A stretch of 64,000 nucleotides of DNA from Photobacterium toruni (lineage in GTDB: Bacteria > Pseudomonadota > Gammaproteobacteria > Enterobacterales > Vibrionaceae), in the NCBI RefSeq assembly GCF_024529955.1, contig NZ_AP024854.1:124001-188000 (forward strand), given 5' to 3'. This document shows, piece by piece, positions 10,259-20,831 of this stretch. The position numbers were made by a program, and so were the translations under genes. Below the pieces are notes generated by a model. That model had not been told where the DNA came from. It saw only the letters and a list, made by a program, of their open reading frames with translations, and ran no database searches. Within the stretch, counting starts at the first letter, position 1, and every line of letters starts with the position of its first letter.

Positions 10259-11668
10259 TTAGGATTCGATTACTTTTGCTTCATCAATCAGATCAACGGA
10301 CTCGGCATTATCATCAGGCAAAATCATATTTAATAAAATTGCGGTAATACCGCCAGCGGCCATGCCTGACGATAAAATACTTTTCACAATTTCAGGTAAG
10401 AATTGCAAAATTTCAGGTTTTTGAGCAATGCCTAATCCCATCGAAAAAGACAATGCCATAATTAAAATAGCACGACGATCGAGATGACAGCGAGAGATAA
10501 TGCGAATACCAGAAGCGGCAATGGTACCAAACATAACAATGGTTGCGCCGCCTAATACGGGCTCTGGAATCAATTGCACCAAATTAGCGACATCAGGAAA
10601 TAAACCTAATAGCACTAACATTCCAGCCACAAAATAACCGATATAGCGGCTAGCTACCCCTGTTAATTGAATGATGCCGTTGTTTTGACTAAAGGTTGAA
10701 TTAGGAAAACTGTTAAATACCGCTGCCATTGCTGAATTTAAACCATCTGCAAGCACACCACCTTTGATGCGTTTCATGTACAACGGTCCTTTAACTGGCT
10801 GTTCTGAGGTCTCTGAGGTTGCTGTAATATCACCGATAGCTTCTAGTGAGGTAACCGCAAATACAATCATCAATGGTACCAATAATCCCCAATCAAAACT
10901 GAGACCATATTGCATTGGCATTGGAATCGCAATTAATGGATTCGCGCTGGTAATATCGGTTTTTATCATTCCTAACAGCCATGCCAATAATGTTCCGGCA
11001 GCCATCGCAATAACAATCGATGATACCCGTAAGTAAGGATTTTTAACGCGATTAAGTAACACAATAAAGCCTAATACGGTGCCTGCTAGCATCAAATTAT
11101 CAAGGCTACCAAAGCTACCGTCGGCAATGGCACTGTAGCCGCCGCCTATAGAGGTCAAGCCAATTTGAATAAGCGTTAAACCGATTAACGTCACTACAAT
11201 GCCTGATACCAGTGGGGTAATGATACGTTGAGCGTGTTGCAAAATGCGTGAAATAAATACTTCGGTAAAAGCGGCAAAAATGATGGTGCCAAAGATTGCG
11301 GCCATCATGGTTTGAATATCTGCTCCACCCGCCTTGAGTGCCAAGCCTGCGCCAATAATTGGACCTAAGAAATTAAAACTGGTGCCTTGAATCGATAGTA
11401 AACCAGAACCGATGGGGCCAAAGGTTTTAATTTGAATAAAAGAAGCGATGCCAGAGGCTAGCAATGACATACTGACTATAGTGTTAGTGTCACTGGCGGG
11501 TAAGCCAAGTGATTGGCAAATGATCAGTGATGGAGTAATAACGGCGACAAACATTGCGAGTAAATGCTGTGTTGCAGCAAAGAGCGTTTGTGGTAATGGC
11601 GGTCTATCATCTAAACGGTAAATAAGATCAGAATTTTTTGGCGTTGCGCTAGTGTGATGCTGGGTCAT
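10259..11668 (-). CDS. xanP: Xanthine/purine permease, NCS2 family (XanP-like)
   Basis: A 469-residue, largely hydrophobic protein with about 14 membrane helices that carries a purine base, probably xanthine, into the cell with protons. NCS2 hallmarks include the QH pair in TQHLLAMF (TM1), the TM8 motif TSLEAIGD, and the family signature [18 protein letters not shown] around residue 320. Position next to recG matches E. coli xanP (yicE), and the length is near the 463 residues there. Substrate preference (xanthine versus other bases) is inferred. A PurR-type operator overlaps a candidate promoter about 165 bases upstream, suggesting repression by purines. Confidence 0.88.
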   Translation of the reverse strand: MTQHHTSATPKNSDLIYRLDDRPPLPQTLFAATQHLLAMFVAVITPSLIICQSLGLPASDTNTIVSMSLLASGIASFIQIKTFGPIGSGLLSIQGTSFNFLGPIIGAGLALKAGGADIQTMMAAIFGTIIFAAFTEVFISRILQHAQRIITPLVSGIVVTLIGLTLIQIGLTSIGGGYSAIADGSFGSLDNLMLAGTVLGFIVLLNRVKNPYLRVSSIVIAMAAGTLLAWLLGMIKTDITSANPLIAIPMPMQYGLSFDWGLLVPLMIVFAVTSLEAIGDITATSETSEQPVKGPLYMKRIKGGVLADGLNSAMAAVFNSFPNSTFSQNNGIIQLTGVASRYIGYFVAGMLVLLGLFPDVANLVQLIPEPVLGGATIVMFGTIAASGIRIISRCHLDRRAILIMALSFSMGLGIAQKPEILQFLPEIVKSILSSGMAAGGITAILLNMILPDDNAESVDLIDEAKVIES

Positions 11669-11809
11669 AGATGATCCTAACTGATTCTCTGATATCCATT
11701 ATTCGCGCTGAATGGGCGATTGCTTGTGTTGTTGGCGACGATCTGTGATTGCTGTTAGTCAGAACCAAATCAACACTGGCAGAGATTTAAGTGGTGAAAT
11801 TTTGCCGCT

Positions 11810-11848
11810 ATTGTAATTATCTTTTGGAAAATAGCAATCGTTTGCTTT
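11810..11848 (-). promoter_or_regulatory. xanP promoter with overlapping PurR-type operator
   Basis: Read on the minus strand, AAAGCAAACGATTGCT (11848-11833) matches the PurR operator pattern (ACGCAAACGTTTTCGT type), with a near-palindromic GCAA-NCG-NTTGC core at 11834-11845. It overlaps TTGCTA, a possible -35, followed 16 bases later by TACAAT (11815-11810) as -10. This promoter would fire toward xanP, leaving a leader of roughly 130 bases. The placement of an operator on the -35 is what is expected for repression. Confidence 0.6.
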
Positions 11849-11895
11849 GTTTTTGATTATTGGGATCGTTAGGTCTAAATATGAAGAGGAAGTGA

Positions 11896-11932
11896 ATCAC
11901 GGTTAATTACTTTTGGTGGTTATAACCGTGAT
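11896..11932 (-). repeat. Inverted repeat just downstream of recG
   Basis: Perfect ten-base arms (ATCACGGTTA, 11896-11905, and complement 11923-11932) with a 17-base loop, beginning ten bases after the recG stop. No T-run follows on the minus strand, so it may be an RNA-stabilising 3' hairpin rather than a true terminator. Confidence 0.4.
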
Positions 11933-11942
11933 CAAAGAAGCG

Positions 11943-14024
11943 TTAAGCGTTTGAGTAATTTTCCCGTTGACCTATCCAACGATCGATAATAGCGCTGGCA
12001 TTATCAGGGTATTGTTCATGAATATAACGGGCTAATTTTTGAACTTGAGGAATTAAATATTGGTCACGGACTAAATCGGCAACTTTAAAATCAGCAATGC
12101 CGGTTTGTTTAGTTCCCAATAATTCACCGGGGCCACGAATTTCAAGATCGCGCTGAGCGATCACAAATCCATCGCTGCTTTCACGTAATACAGCTAAGCG
12201 TTTTTGAGCGGTTTTGGTTAGCGGCGCGTGATAAAGCAATACACAATGACTGGCGATCTTACCGCGACCAACCCGCCCTCGTAACTGGTGTAATTGCGCT
12301 AATCCAAGTCGTTCTGGGTTTTCAATTACCATTAAACTGGCATTAGGCACATCAACACCCACTTCAATGACAGTGGTAGCGACCAGTAAATCGATTTCAC
12401 CAGCTTTGAAACTTGCCATAATCGCTTGTTTCTCTTTGGGCTTCATTCGACCGTGGACTAAACCAACCGTCAGATCGGGCAGTAACCGTGTTAACTCATC
12501 TGCGGTATCAGAAGCCGCCTGCGCCTCTAATACTTCCGACTCGTCGATTAAAGTACAGACCCAATAGGTTTGGCGACCTTCTTGCTGACATGCAGCGCGA
12601 ATGCGTTCAATAATTTGTGGGCGGCGGCTATCAGGTAGCGCAACGGTTTGAATGGGTGTTCGCCCTGGCGGTAATTCATCGATCACTGAAGTGTCCATAT
12701 CGGCATAAGCAGTCATGGCTAAGGTGCGAGGAATTGGGGTTGCGGTCATTACTAATTGATGCGGGTAATAACCATTAGCGGATCCTTTTTCACGCAGATC
12801 TAATCGCTGATGGACACCAAAGCGGTGCTGTTCATCGATAATAATCAAGGCAAGGTTCTGAAATACTACTTGGTCTTGAAATAAGGCATGAGTACCAACC
12901 ACCATTTTTGCGTCACCATTGGCAATGCGAACCAGTTCTTTTTCGCGTGCTTTACCTTTGAGCTTGCCCGCCATCCAACCGACTTCAATTCCCATCGGGT
13001 TGAGCCATTGGGAAAAATTCAACGTATGTTGCTCGGCTAATAATTCAGTCGGTGCCATTAATGCCACTTGATAACCGTGCTCAATTGCCCGCAAAGCAGC
13101 AAGCGCAGCTACTAAGGTTTTACCTGAGCCTACATCCCCTTGAACCAGACGCATCATTGGTTGGGACTTACTAAGATCTGCTTCAATATCAGCTACGACG
13201 CGTTGTTGTGCACCTGTTGGGGTGAAAGGTAAGCTTGCCAGCAGTTGTTGCTTGAGGGTGTCTTGTGGCGCGAATGACCAGCTATGATGTTGCTGACCTT
13301 TACTGCGCAGTGCCAGCATTGATAAATTTTGGGCTAACAATTCTTCTAAAATAAGTCGTTTTTGAGCAGGATGTTTGCCTGCATCAAATTGTTCTAATGC
13401 AATATCAGCCGTAGGACGATGCATGATCTGTAAGGCTTGGGCAAGGGTCATTTGCTGATCATAAAGACCCGCTGGGAGTAACTCTGTCACCGCCGACTTT
13501 GCAAGTAAAGCGAGTGCTTGATCAGTTAAATTACGTAATGTCGCTTGGCGTAAACCGTCGGTGGTGGAATAAACCGGCGTTAACGTTTCTTCAACGCTAA
13601 GTGCCGTTGGTTCAGAAAAAAGATGGTAATCGGGATGAATAATTTCAAGTCCAAACTGGCTACCTTTGATCTCGCCATAAGCTTTCACTTGTTTACCATC
13701 GCTAAAACTGTTTTTCATTGCAGCATTAAAATTAAAGAACTTTAACGTCACCGAGCCGGTACCATCACCAATTTTGACGGTTAGTATTTTACGTTTGCCA
13801 AACTGAATGCTGCAATGACTCACTTCACCTTGAACCGCTAGATATTGTCCCGGTGAAACGCGATTAATCGGCCAAATACGGGTGCGATCCTCATAACGAA
13901 GTGGCAAGTGAAACAATACATCTTGGACGTTATACAGCCCAATTTTATGCAGTTTTTCAGCCATTTTGGCGCCGACACCAGCCAGTTCGGTGAGGGCGAT
14001 AGTATTGAGGAGTTGTCCGCTCAT
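11943..14024 (-). CDS. recG: ATP-dependent DNA helicase RecG
   Basis: A 693-residue branch-migration helicase that remodels stalled forks and recombination intermediates. The N-terminal wedge/OB domain (residues ~50-150) includes LRYEDRTRI. The helicase core has Walker A in VQGDVGSGKTLVA, the DEQH box in IIIDEQHRFGVHQ, motif III MTATPIPRTLAM, and motif VI QLRGRVGRG. The C-terminal TRG region (GPGELLGTKQTG) follows. It is two bases downstream of trmH, so it is co-transcribed with it, the same arrangement as the E. coli spoT-trmH-recG block. Confidence 0.97.
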   Translation of the reverse strand: MSGQLLNTIALTELAGVGAKMAEKLHKIGLYNVQDVLFHLPLRYEDRTRIWPINRVSPGQYLAVQGEVSHCSIQFGKRKILTVKIGDGTGSVTLKFFNFNAAMKNSFSDGKQVKAYGEIKGSQFGLEIIHPDYHLFSEPTALSVEETLTPVYSTTDGLRQATLRNLTDQALALLAKSAVTELLPAGLYDQQMTLAQALQIMHRPTADIALEQFDAGKHPAQKRLILEELLAQNLSMLALRSKGQQHHSWSFAPQDTLKQQLLASLPFTPTGAQQRVVADIEADLSKSQPMMRLVQGDVGSGKTLVAALAALRAIEHGYQVALMAPTELLAEQHTLNFSQWLNPMGIEVGWMAGKLKGKAREKELVRIANGDAKMVVGTHALFQDQVVFQNLALIIIDEQHRFGVHQRLDLREKGSANGYYPHQLVMTATPIPRTLAMTAYADMDTSVIDELPPGRTPIQTVALPDSRRPQIIERIRAACQQEGRQTYWVCTLIDESEVLEAQAASDTADELTRLLPDLTVGLVHGRMKPKEKQAIMASFKAGEIDLLVATTVIEVGVDVPNASLMVIENPERLGLAQLHQLRGRVGRGKIASHCVLLYHAPLTKTAQKRLAVLRESSDGFVIAQRDLEIRGPGELLGTKQTGIADFKVADLVRDQYLIPQVQKLARYIHEQYPDNASAIIDRWIGQRENYSNA

Positions 14025-14026
14025 GG

Positions 14027-14755
14027 TTAGTCCTTGTTAATTACGCTGGTTGTAACAGGGCGTTTGATTTTCTTCGCTTGCATCGCTGCCCACCATTGTT
14101 CGTCAGCAACAATTTGTCCTTGCTCATCTAATTGTGGATACGGTAAGTTTTTCTGTTTGGCAACATTAGCTAATACCGGATGACCCCGTTCAAATAAAAT
14201 ACGATTAACCACAGTATCATCAAGTAAGGTAGTGGTGCGATCGTACATGCCCGCATTTTGACGTTGGCGTTGTGCTTCATAGAGAATTAATGCACTGGCA
14301 ACAGAGACATTGAGAGATTGCACCATGCCGACCATCGGAATAATAATATCTTGATCTGCCAGTGCTAATGCTTCAGCGGTGATGCCATTTTTTTCACCAC
14401 CAAGAATAATTGCGGTTGGTTTGGTGTAATCAACCTCACGAAAATCAACCGCAGTGGCTGATAAATTAGTGGCAAGTACCTGCATTCCTTGAGCTTTAAG
14501 GGCATTAACGGCATTGACCATGGTATCGTGAGTCTCAAGTTCAACCCAGTTACGTGCACCTGCAGAGGTGTGGCTCAATACTTTCATGGCCTCTTTAGGC
14601 CACACAGCATGCACTTTATGGACGCCAACCGCATCGGCAGTACGAATAATGGCAGAAACATTATTGGGTTTGTGAACTTCTTCCATACACACGGTGAGAT
14701 CAGGTTGACGTGTGGCTAAGACTTGATGAATACGTTGAAAGCGATCAGGGGTCAT
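14027..14755 (-). CDS. trmH: tRNA (guanosine(18)-2'-O)-methyltransferase TrmH
   Basis: A 242-residue SPOUT-class methyltransferase that 2'-O-methylates G18 in the D-loop of tRNAs using SAM. The three SpoU motifs are visible: NNVSAIIRTADAVG with the catalytic Arg (motif 1), AIILGGEKNGI (motif 2) and VQSLNVSVASALIL (motif 3, forming the knot). The gene is between spoT and recG, in conserved order, but a clear terminator separates it from spoT, so trmH-recG probably has its own promoter in the 124-base gap. Confidence 0.95.
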   Translation of the reverse strand: MTPDRFQRIHQVLATRQPDLTVCMEEVHKPNNVSAIIRTADAVGVHKVHAVWPKEAMKVLSHTSAGARNWVELETHDTMVNAVNALKAQGMQVLATNLSATAVDFREVDYTKPTAIILGGEKNGITAEALALADQDIIIPMVGMVQSLNVSVASALILYEAQRQRQNAGMYDRTTTLLDDTVVNRILFERGHPVLANVAKQKNLPYPQLDEQGQIVADEQWWAAMQAKKIKRPVTTSVINKD

Positions 14756-14820
14756 ACAGTTAGGCTATTTGCGAGAATAAGAATAGAACTATAATAATAT
14801 GGATTGGCAGTCAAATACAC

Positions 14821-14844
14821 AAAACGCCCATAAGTGGGCGTTTT
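14821..14844. terminator. Terminator downstream of spoT
   Basis: Ten-base perfect arms (AAAACGCCCA 14821-14830 and TGGGCGTTTT 14835-14844) around TAAG. It lies between spoT and trmH, ending the gmk-rpoZ-spoT unit. Confidence 0.88.
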
Positions 14845-14879
14845 ATTAATATTATCAACAGCTCATTAGATCAATGATG

Positions 14880-16982
14880 TTAATTTTTTTGGCGAGCGAC
14901 TCGTACTACATCTGGCATGATACGAATACGACGCATAATATTGGCCAAGTGCACACGACTCTTGGTTGTTAAGCGAACAGTAATTGTATATAACCGACCA
15001 TCTTTTTCTTCGGTCGATAGACCTTGAATATTTGAGCCAGTAGCTGCGATAGTATTGGTTAAATCAGCCAATGCACCTTGATGGTTTTGCATGTCGACTT
15101 TGAGATTGGTAACAAATTCTTGCTCAAAATCTTCGCTCCACTCAACCGCCATGTACTTATCGGGTTCTTTTCGATAACCACGAATATTGGCACATTCTTC
15201 ACGGTGAATAACCAAGCCTTTGCCTGGGCTAACATGAGCCACAATCGGATCACCATGGATCGGATGACAACAATTTGCAAAGGTCAGTAAAATACCATCA
15301 GCACCTTGAATAGGTAGTCGACGATCGCTATTTTTAGCCGTTAGTTCGTCAGCGTTACCTAATAATCGGCGCGCAATAACCACGCTCATTAGCTCACCTA
15401 AACCAATCTCCGTCAGTAAATCATCAATGGTTTCAAGTTTAAGATCGCTTAAGACTTTAGTGATATTTTCAGCAGCAATAATCTGCATACTCACGCCACC
15501 TAGCGCATGATTAAGTAATCGACGACCAAGGGTAATGGATTCATCACGACGCATGGTTTTTAACACTTGGCGAATTTTAGTTCGCGCGCGTGAGGTCACC
15601 ACATAGTTAAGCCATGCTGCATTAGGTCGAGCACCGGGGGCGCTGATAATGTCGATGGTTTGACCATTTTTCAGTGGCTTACTTAATGGGTAAGGCTGAC
15701 GATCAACGCGAGAGCCAACGCAGGTATTACCAATATCTGTATGAACGGCATAGGCAAAATCAACCGCGGTTGCACCGACAGGTAATTCAACAATACGGCC
15801 TTTGGGGGTGAAAACATAAATTTCATCAGGGAAAAGATCAGATTTTACGTTTTCGATAAACTCAAATGAGCTTCCCGCACTTTGCTGCAGTTCAAGTAGG
15901 CTTTGCATCCAACGTTGAGCTTTAATTTGGGCGGTGGTACCTGGAGCTTCACCGTCTTTATAAGTCCAATGCGCGGCAACGCCTTTATCTGCCATTTGAT
16001 CCATGTCTTCAGTACGAATCTGAACTTCAACAGGGACGCCATGCGGGCCAACCAGAGAAGTATGCAGCGACTGATAGCCATTGGCTTTAGGAATGGCGAT
16101 ATAATCTTTCATACGGCTTGGGCGAGGCTTATACAGGTTATGTACCTGACCCAAAACGCGGTAGCAAGTATCAAGATCGTTGACTAATACGCGAAAAGCA
16201 TAGATGTCCATGATCGAATGAAAGCGCTGTTCTTTATTCTTCATCTTGTTGTAGATAGAGTATAAATTCTTTTCGCGGCCAGATACTTCTGCTGCTATTC
16301 CCGCATCATTAAGGCGACCCTCAATTTCAGCGTGAATTTTATTGATCATTTCTTTACGATTGCCACGGGCAGCTGCAACGACCTGTTTTAGGACGCGGTA
16401 GCGGTTGGGATATAACGCTTCAAAGCCAAGCTCTTCAAGTTCGGATTTAATGTTATGGATACCAAGGCGGTGGGCAAGCGGAGAGTATATTTCAAGAGTT
16501 TCACGAGCAATGCGGCGGCGTTTATCAGGACGTAAAGCCCCTAACGTGCGCATGTTGTGAGTACGATCGGCAAGTTTGATTAGAATTACGCGAATATCAT
16601 GTGCCATTGCCATGATCATTTTACGAAAATTCTCAGCTTGTGCTTCTTTGCGATCGCGGAATTTTAATTTATCAAGTTTAGAGACGCCATCAACCAATTC
16701 GGCAACTGTATCGCCAAAGCGGCAGGCTAAATCCTCTTTAGTGACCTCGGTATCTTCAATCACATCATGCAGCAGCGCTGCCATCAGTGCTTCAATATCA
16801 AGACGCATTTCCGCCAGAATACGGGCAACCGCAACGGGATGGATAATATAAGGCTCGCCTGTTGAACGAGTTTGGCCTTCATGGGCGTCGCGAGCAACAA
16901 GATAAGCCTGTCGAAGCACCTCAAGTTGAGGCTTCGACAGGTACTTGGTTGCGACTTCTTTCAGGCTATCAAAAAGATACAA
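14880..16982 (-). CDS. spoT: Bifunctional (p)ppGpp synthetase/hydrolase SpoT
   Basis: A 700-residue alarmone enzyme that mainly degrades ppGpp to GDP/GTP and pyrophosphate and weakly synthesises it in response to carbon, fatty-acid and iron starvation. The N-terminal HD hydrolase domain shows ALLHDVIEDTEV near residue 70. The RelA/SpoT synthetase domain includes YKPRPSRMKDYIAIPK near residue 285. These are followed by the TGS domain (~385-445, EIYVFTPKGRIVELP), a conserved Cys region (FANCCHPIHGDPIV) and a C-terminal ACT domain. It lies 15 bases after rpoZ, in the order gmk-rpoZ-spoT seen in E. coli. Confidence 0.97.
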   Translation of the reverse strand: MYLFDSLKEVATKYLSKPQLEVLRQAYLVARDAHEGQTRSTGEPYIIHPVAVARILAEMRLDIEALMAALLHDVIEDTEVTKEDLACRFGDTVAELVDGVSKLDKLKFRDRKEAQAENFRKMIMAMAHDIRVILIKLADRTHNMRTLGALRPDKRRRIARETLEIYSPLAHRLGIHNIKSELEELGFEALYPNRYRVLKQVVAAARGNRKEMINKIHAEIEGRLNDAGIAAEVSGREKNLYSIYNKMKNKEQRFHSIMDIYAFRVLVNDLDTCYRVLGQVHNLYKPRPSRMKDYIAIPKANGYQSLHTSLVGPHGVPVEVQIRTEDMDQMADKGVAAHWTYKDGEAPGTTAQIKAQRWMQSLLELQQSAGSSFEFIENVKSDLFPDEIYVFTPKGRIVELPVGATAVDFAYAVHTDIGNTCVGSRVDRQPYPLSKPLKNGQTIDIISAPGARPNAAWLNYVVTSRARTKIRQVLKTMRRDESITLGRRLLNHALGGVSMQIIAAENITKVLSDLKLETIDDLLTEIGLGELMSVVIARRLLGNADELTAKNSDRRLPIQGADGILLTFANCCHPIHGDPIVAHVSPGKGLVIHREECANIRGYRKEPDKYMAVEWSEDFEQEFVTNLKVDMQNHQGALADLTNTIAATGSNIQGLSTEEKDGRLYTITVRLTTKSRVHLANIMRRIRIMPDVVRVARQKN

Positions 16983-16997
16983 TGCCTGGTTTCCTGA

Positions 16998-17276
16998 TTA
17001 ACGGTGATTGTCGCCAGCAATAGCACTTACCGCAGCTAATTCAGCTGCTTCTTGCTCTTGCAGTTCCTGACGCTCGCGAGCATCAAGGATATCTTTAGTA
17101 ATTAGGCCTTCTTCGATTTCACGAAGTGCAATTACTGTGTATTTGTCGTTTTCTTCAGGAACCAATGGATCCTTACCGCCGGTTTGCATTTGACGTGCGC
17201 GGCGAGCAGCAATTTGGATCAGATCGAAACGGTTGCCAATTTTATCAACAGCGTCTTGAACGGTTACGCGTGCCAT
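16998..17276 (-). CDS. rpoZ: RNA polymerase omega subunit
   Basis: A 92-residue subunit that chaperones beta' and forms part of the first ppGpp-binding site on RNA polymerase. It begins [19 protein letters not shown] and contains the conserved [12 protein letters not shown] helix and the acidic C-terminal tail. The size matches E. coli (91). The gene is between gmk (51 bases upstream) and spoT, so the ppGpp metabolic enzyme and a ppGpp-binding subunit of its target are co-transcribed, along with a guanylate kinase. Confidence 0.97.
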   Translation of the reverse strand: MARVTVQDAVDKIGNRFDLIQIAARRARQMQTGGKDPLVPEENDKYTVIALREIEEGLITKDILDARERQELQEQEAAELAAVSAIAGDNHR

Positions 17277-17327
17277 GGAGGACTCCAGTGGTTATTAAAT
17301 TAGGAATAGAAAATTGTACAAAATAAC

Positions 17328-17957
<630 letters not shown>

Positions 17958-18118
17958 CTATTTTCACTCAGTGATAGAAGGGCGCGAAGATTATCACGAT
18001 CTGCGCATAATTGAAATTAGCTGATTGCTTGAAAATTCATCTTTTTATTATGTCAACCCAACTTAAGCCTAGCTGGCTTTGATGATCTTTCACAATAAAG
18101 CTAAATTTTCAAACTACT

Positions 18119-18147
18119 TTCCAAGCTGATATAGCATCAGCTTGGAA
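18119..18147 (-). terminator. Hairpin downstream of yicC
   Basis: Perfect 12-base arms (TTCCAAGCTGAT 18119-18130 and its complement 18136-18147) with a five-base loop, starting 19 bases after the yicC stop. The minus-strand side is followed by AAAGTAGTTTG, not a real T-run, so it is a weak terminator or a 3'-end stabiliser. Confidence 0.5.
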
Positions 18148-18165
18148 GGCTTGAGTAAGAAATAA

Positions 18166-19029
18166 TTACTCGATATTTTGAATCTGTTCACGCATTTGTT
18201 CGATTAATACTTTCAGTTCAACCGCAGATGCAGTGACGTCAGTATTGATCGATTTTGATGCCAATGTGTTTGATTCACGGTTAAATTCTTGCATCATAAA
18301 ATCAAGACGACGGCCACATGCACCACCTTTAGCGAGAATTTTATTGGTTTCTTTTACGTGTGAATCAAGGCGATCAAGCTCTTCGGCAACATCACTTTTT
18401 TGTGCCAGCATGATCAATTCTTGCTCTAGACGGTTACTATCTAGATCAACTTTAGCTTCGTCAAGACGCGACATAATACGTTCGCGTTGCCACACCATAA
18501 TTTGTGGCATTAATGTGCGCACTTTGATTGCTTCTGCTGAAATTGCCGCTAAACGATGGTCGATCAACTGTTTCATGTTGTCGCCTTCGCTTGCACGAGC
18601 AGCAATAAAGTCGTCCATAGCAAGCTCAAAGCCTGCTAATAGATCTTTATTTATTACATCTAAATCTTGTTCGGGTGCTTCCATCACGCCGGGCCAGTTA
18701 AGAACCTGGAATGGACCAATATTACCTTCACCAGCGGTTTCTGTTACCCAACGCGCCGCATGAATCACTTGTTTAGCTAAAGCTTCATTGATGGTGAGTT
18801 CAGTATTGGCAGCCGTGTTAGCCTCATAACGAAGGTTACATTCAACTTTTCCGCGAGCTAAACGCTTACGAAAACGCTCCCGCAATACTGGCTCAAGGCT
18901 ACGGAATTGCTCGGGCATACGAATGTAAGTTTCAAGATAACGTTGGTTTACTGAGCGGATTTCCCACACAGCAGTACCCCAGTCGCCTTTTATTTCGCGA
19001 CGGGCATAAGCAGTCATACTATGGATCAT
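18166..19029 (-). CDS. yicC: YicC-family endoribonuclease
   Basis: A 287-residue protein with the YicC N-terminal domain (MIHSMTAYARRE, SVNQRYLETYIRMPEQ) and the C-terminal DUF1732 region (DRLDSHVKETNKIL, GRRLDFMMQEFNRE). E. coli YicC has been reported as an RNase acting on selected RNAs such as RyhB, and the family was earlier linked to stationary-phase survival. Length and ends match the family exactly. It is divergent from rph with a 257-base shared upstream region, the same neighbourhood as in E. coli. Confidence 0.92.
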   Translation of the reverse strand: MIHSMTAYARREIKGDWGTAVWEIRSVNQRYLETYIRMPEQFRSLEPVLRERFRKRLARGKVECNLRYEANTAANTELTINEALAKQVIHAARWVTETAGEGNIGPFQVLNWPGVMEAPEQDLDVINKDLLAGFELAMDDFIAARASEGDNMKQLIDHRLAAISAEAIKVRTLMPQIMVWQRERIMSRLDEAKVDLDSNRLEQELIMLAQKSDVAEELDRLDSHVKETNKILAKGGACGRRLDFMMQEFNRESNTLASKSINTDVTASAVELKVLIEQMREQIQNIE

Positions 19030-19244
19030 TGGCTTGTGACCTTTTAGTTATAATGGTTTCGACGGCGAGACTGAGCATATTCAATGGTAAGTCTGGTCTG
19101 TTAATAACGATAGCGGTGCGTCGTAACCGAGTTCTACCATTATATGCGAAATCGCCCATTGCGGGCTACTGTTGTAAATGCAAAACAAGGTTGAAGCTAT
19201 CATTATGACGGTGGTTTTCTCGTGCACTGGGATTGAGATGTCGC

Positions 19245-19250
19245 TATAAT
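19245..19250 (+). promoter_or_regulatory. Candidate -10 element of the rph-pyrE operon
   Basis: A consensus TATAAT lies 36 bases before the rph start. No good -35 is found at 16-18 bases upstream, so the call rests on the -10 and its position only. Confidence 0.35.
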
Positions 19251-19286
19251 CGCCGATTAATATCATCCAGCCAAAGGGAATCCCCG

Positions 19287-20003
19287 ATGCGTCCAAGCGG
19301 AAGAAGTGCCACTCAGGTTCGTCCAATTACAATTACTCGTAACTATACAGCCCATGCTGAGGGTTCAGTATTGGTTGAATTTGGCAACACTAAAGTAATT
19401 TGTACTGCCAGTGTTGAAGAAAATGTGCCGCGTTGGCTTAAAGGTAAAGGCCAAGGTTGGGTGACTGCAGAATATGGTATGTTGCCGCGCGCAACGCATA
19501 CCCGTAACCGTCGTGAAGCCGCAAGCGGTAAGCAAGGCGGGCGCACCATGGAAATTCAACGTCTGATTGCGCGTAGCTTACGTGCTGCGGTTGATTTGAA
19601 AGTGCTTGGTGAGCAAATGATCACCGTTGATTGTGATGTGATTCAAGCTGATGGTGGTACACGCACTGCTTCTATCACTGGCGCAATGGTGGCATTGGTT
19701 GATGCGATTAATTACATGCTTGAAAAAGGTATGATTAAGAAAAGCCCGCTTAAAGGGATGGTCGCTGCTGTGTCGGTTGGTATTTATAAAGGTGAGCCAA
19801 TTTGTGACCTTGAATATCTTGAAGATTCTGCTGCCGAAACTGACATGAATGTTGTCATGACAGAAGAGGGTAAGATGATTGAAATTCAAGGGACCGCCGA
19901 AGGTGAGGCATTCAGTCATGAGGAATTGCTGGCAATGCTCGCGTTAGCCAAAGACGGCATAACCGATATTATTTCGATGCAGAAACAAGTATTAGAAAAT
20001 TAA
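19287..20003 (+). CDS. rph: Ribonuclease PH
   Basis: A 238-residue phosphorolytic 3'-5' exoribonuclease that trims tRNA 3' ends and helps degrade structured RNA. The start at 19287 (MRPSGRS) has AAAGGGAA eight bases upstream and matches the family; an in-frame ATG at 19233 is upstream of the ribosome site. Conserved segments include [31 protein letters not shown] and [19 protein letters not shown]. The gene is full length, unlike the frameshifted allele of E. coli K-12. Its stop codon sits six bases before the attenuator hairpin, so translation to the end of rph could influence pyrE expression. Confidence 0.96.
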   Translation: MRPSGRSATQVRPITITRNYTAHAEGSVLVEFGNTKVICTASVEENVPRWLKGKGQGWVTAEYGMLPRATHTRNRREAASGKQGGRTMEIQRLIARSLRAAVDLKVLGEQMITVDCDVIQADGGTRTASITGAMVALVDAINYMLEKGMIKKSPLKGMVAAVSVGIYKGEPICDLEYLEDSAAETDMNVVMTEEGKMIEIQGTAEGEAFSHEELLAMLALAKDGITDIISMQKQVLEN

Positions 20004-20009
20004 TTATTG

Positions 20010-20038
20010 AGCGGCTCCTATTGGAGCCGCTTTTTTTT
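20010..20038 (+). terminator. Attenuator-type terminator between rph and pyrE
   Basis: Eight-base GC-rich arms (20011-20018 and 20023-20030), TATT loop and eight T (20031-20038). It starts six bases after the rph stop and lies inside the rph-pyrE operon. In E. coli the same position holds the UTP-sensitive pyrE attenuator, where a ribosome finishing rph blocks hairpin formation when UTP is low. Confidence 0.85.
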
Positions 20039-20163
20039 ATCTAAATTTTATGGGCTATAAGCATAGTCATAATTTTTAGCAACAACAGTTTTACACTCTC
20101 AGTAGTGTAAAGGTTGTTTTTATTTCAACATTGTAAAACACGAAAGTCGTTTAAGGAGCCACA

Positions 20164-20808
20164 ATGAAAGCATATCAGCGTCAGTTCATCGAATTTGCCC
20201 TAGAAAAAGGCGTATTGAAGTTTGGTGAGTTCACTCTGAAATCCGGCCGTAAGAGTCCGTATTTCTTTAATGCGGGATTATTTAATACTGGTCGTGATCT
20301 TGCGCGTCTAGGCCGTTTTTATGCTGCCGCATTGGTTGACGCCAAGCTTGAATTTGATGTGTTGTTTGGCCCTGCGTATAAAGGGATCCCAATTGCAACG
20401 ACGACGGCAGTCGCACTAGCAGATCACCACGATATTGATACACCTTATTGTTTTAATCGCAAAGAAGCGAAAAACCACGGTGAGGGAGGTAACTTAGTCG
20501 GCAGTGAACTAGAAGGCCGCATTATGTTGGTTGACGATGTGATCACCGCAGGTACGGCAATTCGTGAATCAATGGAAATTATTAAAGCTAATGGTGCTGA
20601 TTTAGCGGGCGTATTGGTTGCGATTGATCGTCAAGAAAAAGGTCAGGGCGAATTATCTGCGATTCAAGAGGTTGAGCGTGATTTTGGTTGTGCGGTAATT
20701 TCAATTGTATCGCTAGGTGATGTGGTGACTTATTTAAGTGAACAAGCAGGTATGGAGCAGCATCTAGCCGCTGTAACGGCATACCGTGTTCAATACGGTG
20801 TTGAATAA
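20164..20808 (+). CDS. pyrE: Orotate phosphoribosyltransferase
   Basis: A 214-residue enzyme that joins orotate to PRPP to make OMP in pyrimidine synthesis. The PRPP-binding motif is [14 protein letters not shown] near residue 120. The N-terminal [16 protein letters not shown] and the catalytic loop with [11 protein letters not shown] are typical. AAGGAGCC precedes the ATG. It follows rph by 160 bases with an attenuator hairpin in between, indicating control by pyrimidine nucleotide levels. Confidence 0.97.
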   Translation: MKAYQRQFIEFALEKGVLKFGEFTLKSGRKSPYFFNAGLFNTGRDLARLGRFYAAALVDAKLEFDVLFGPAYKGIPIATTTAVALADHHDIDTPYCFNRKEAKNHGEGGNLVGSELEGRIMLVDDVITAGTAIRESMEIIKANGADLAGVLVAIDRQEKGQGELSAIQEVERDFGCAVISIVSLGDVVTYLSEQAGMEQHLAAVTAYRVQYGVE

Positions 20809-20831
20809 CCGTTTAATTAGATAGCTATTAT

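Noticed and set aside
18233..18763. A 176-codon frame on the plus strand opposite yicC
   Set aside because: Ser/Arg-rich shadow of yicC, with no ribosome site.
19081..19326. Minus-strand frame in the yicC/rph gap
   Set aside because: It overlaps the start of rph and the candidate rph promoter, and the sequence resembles no protein family.
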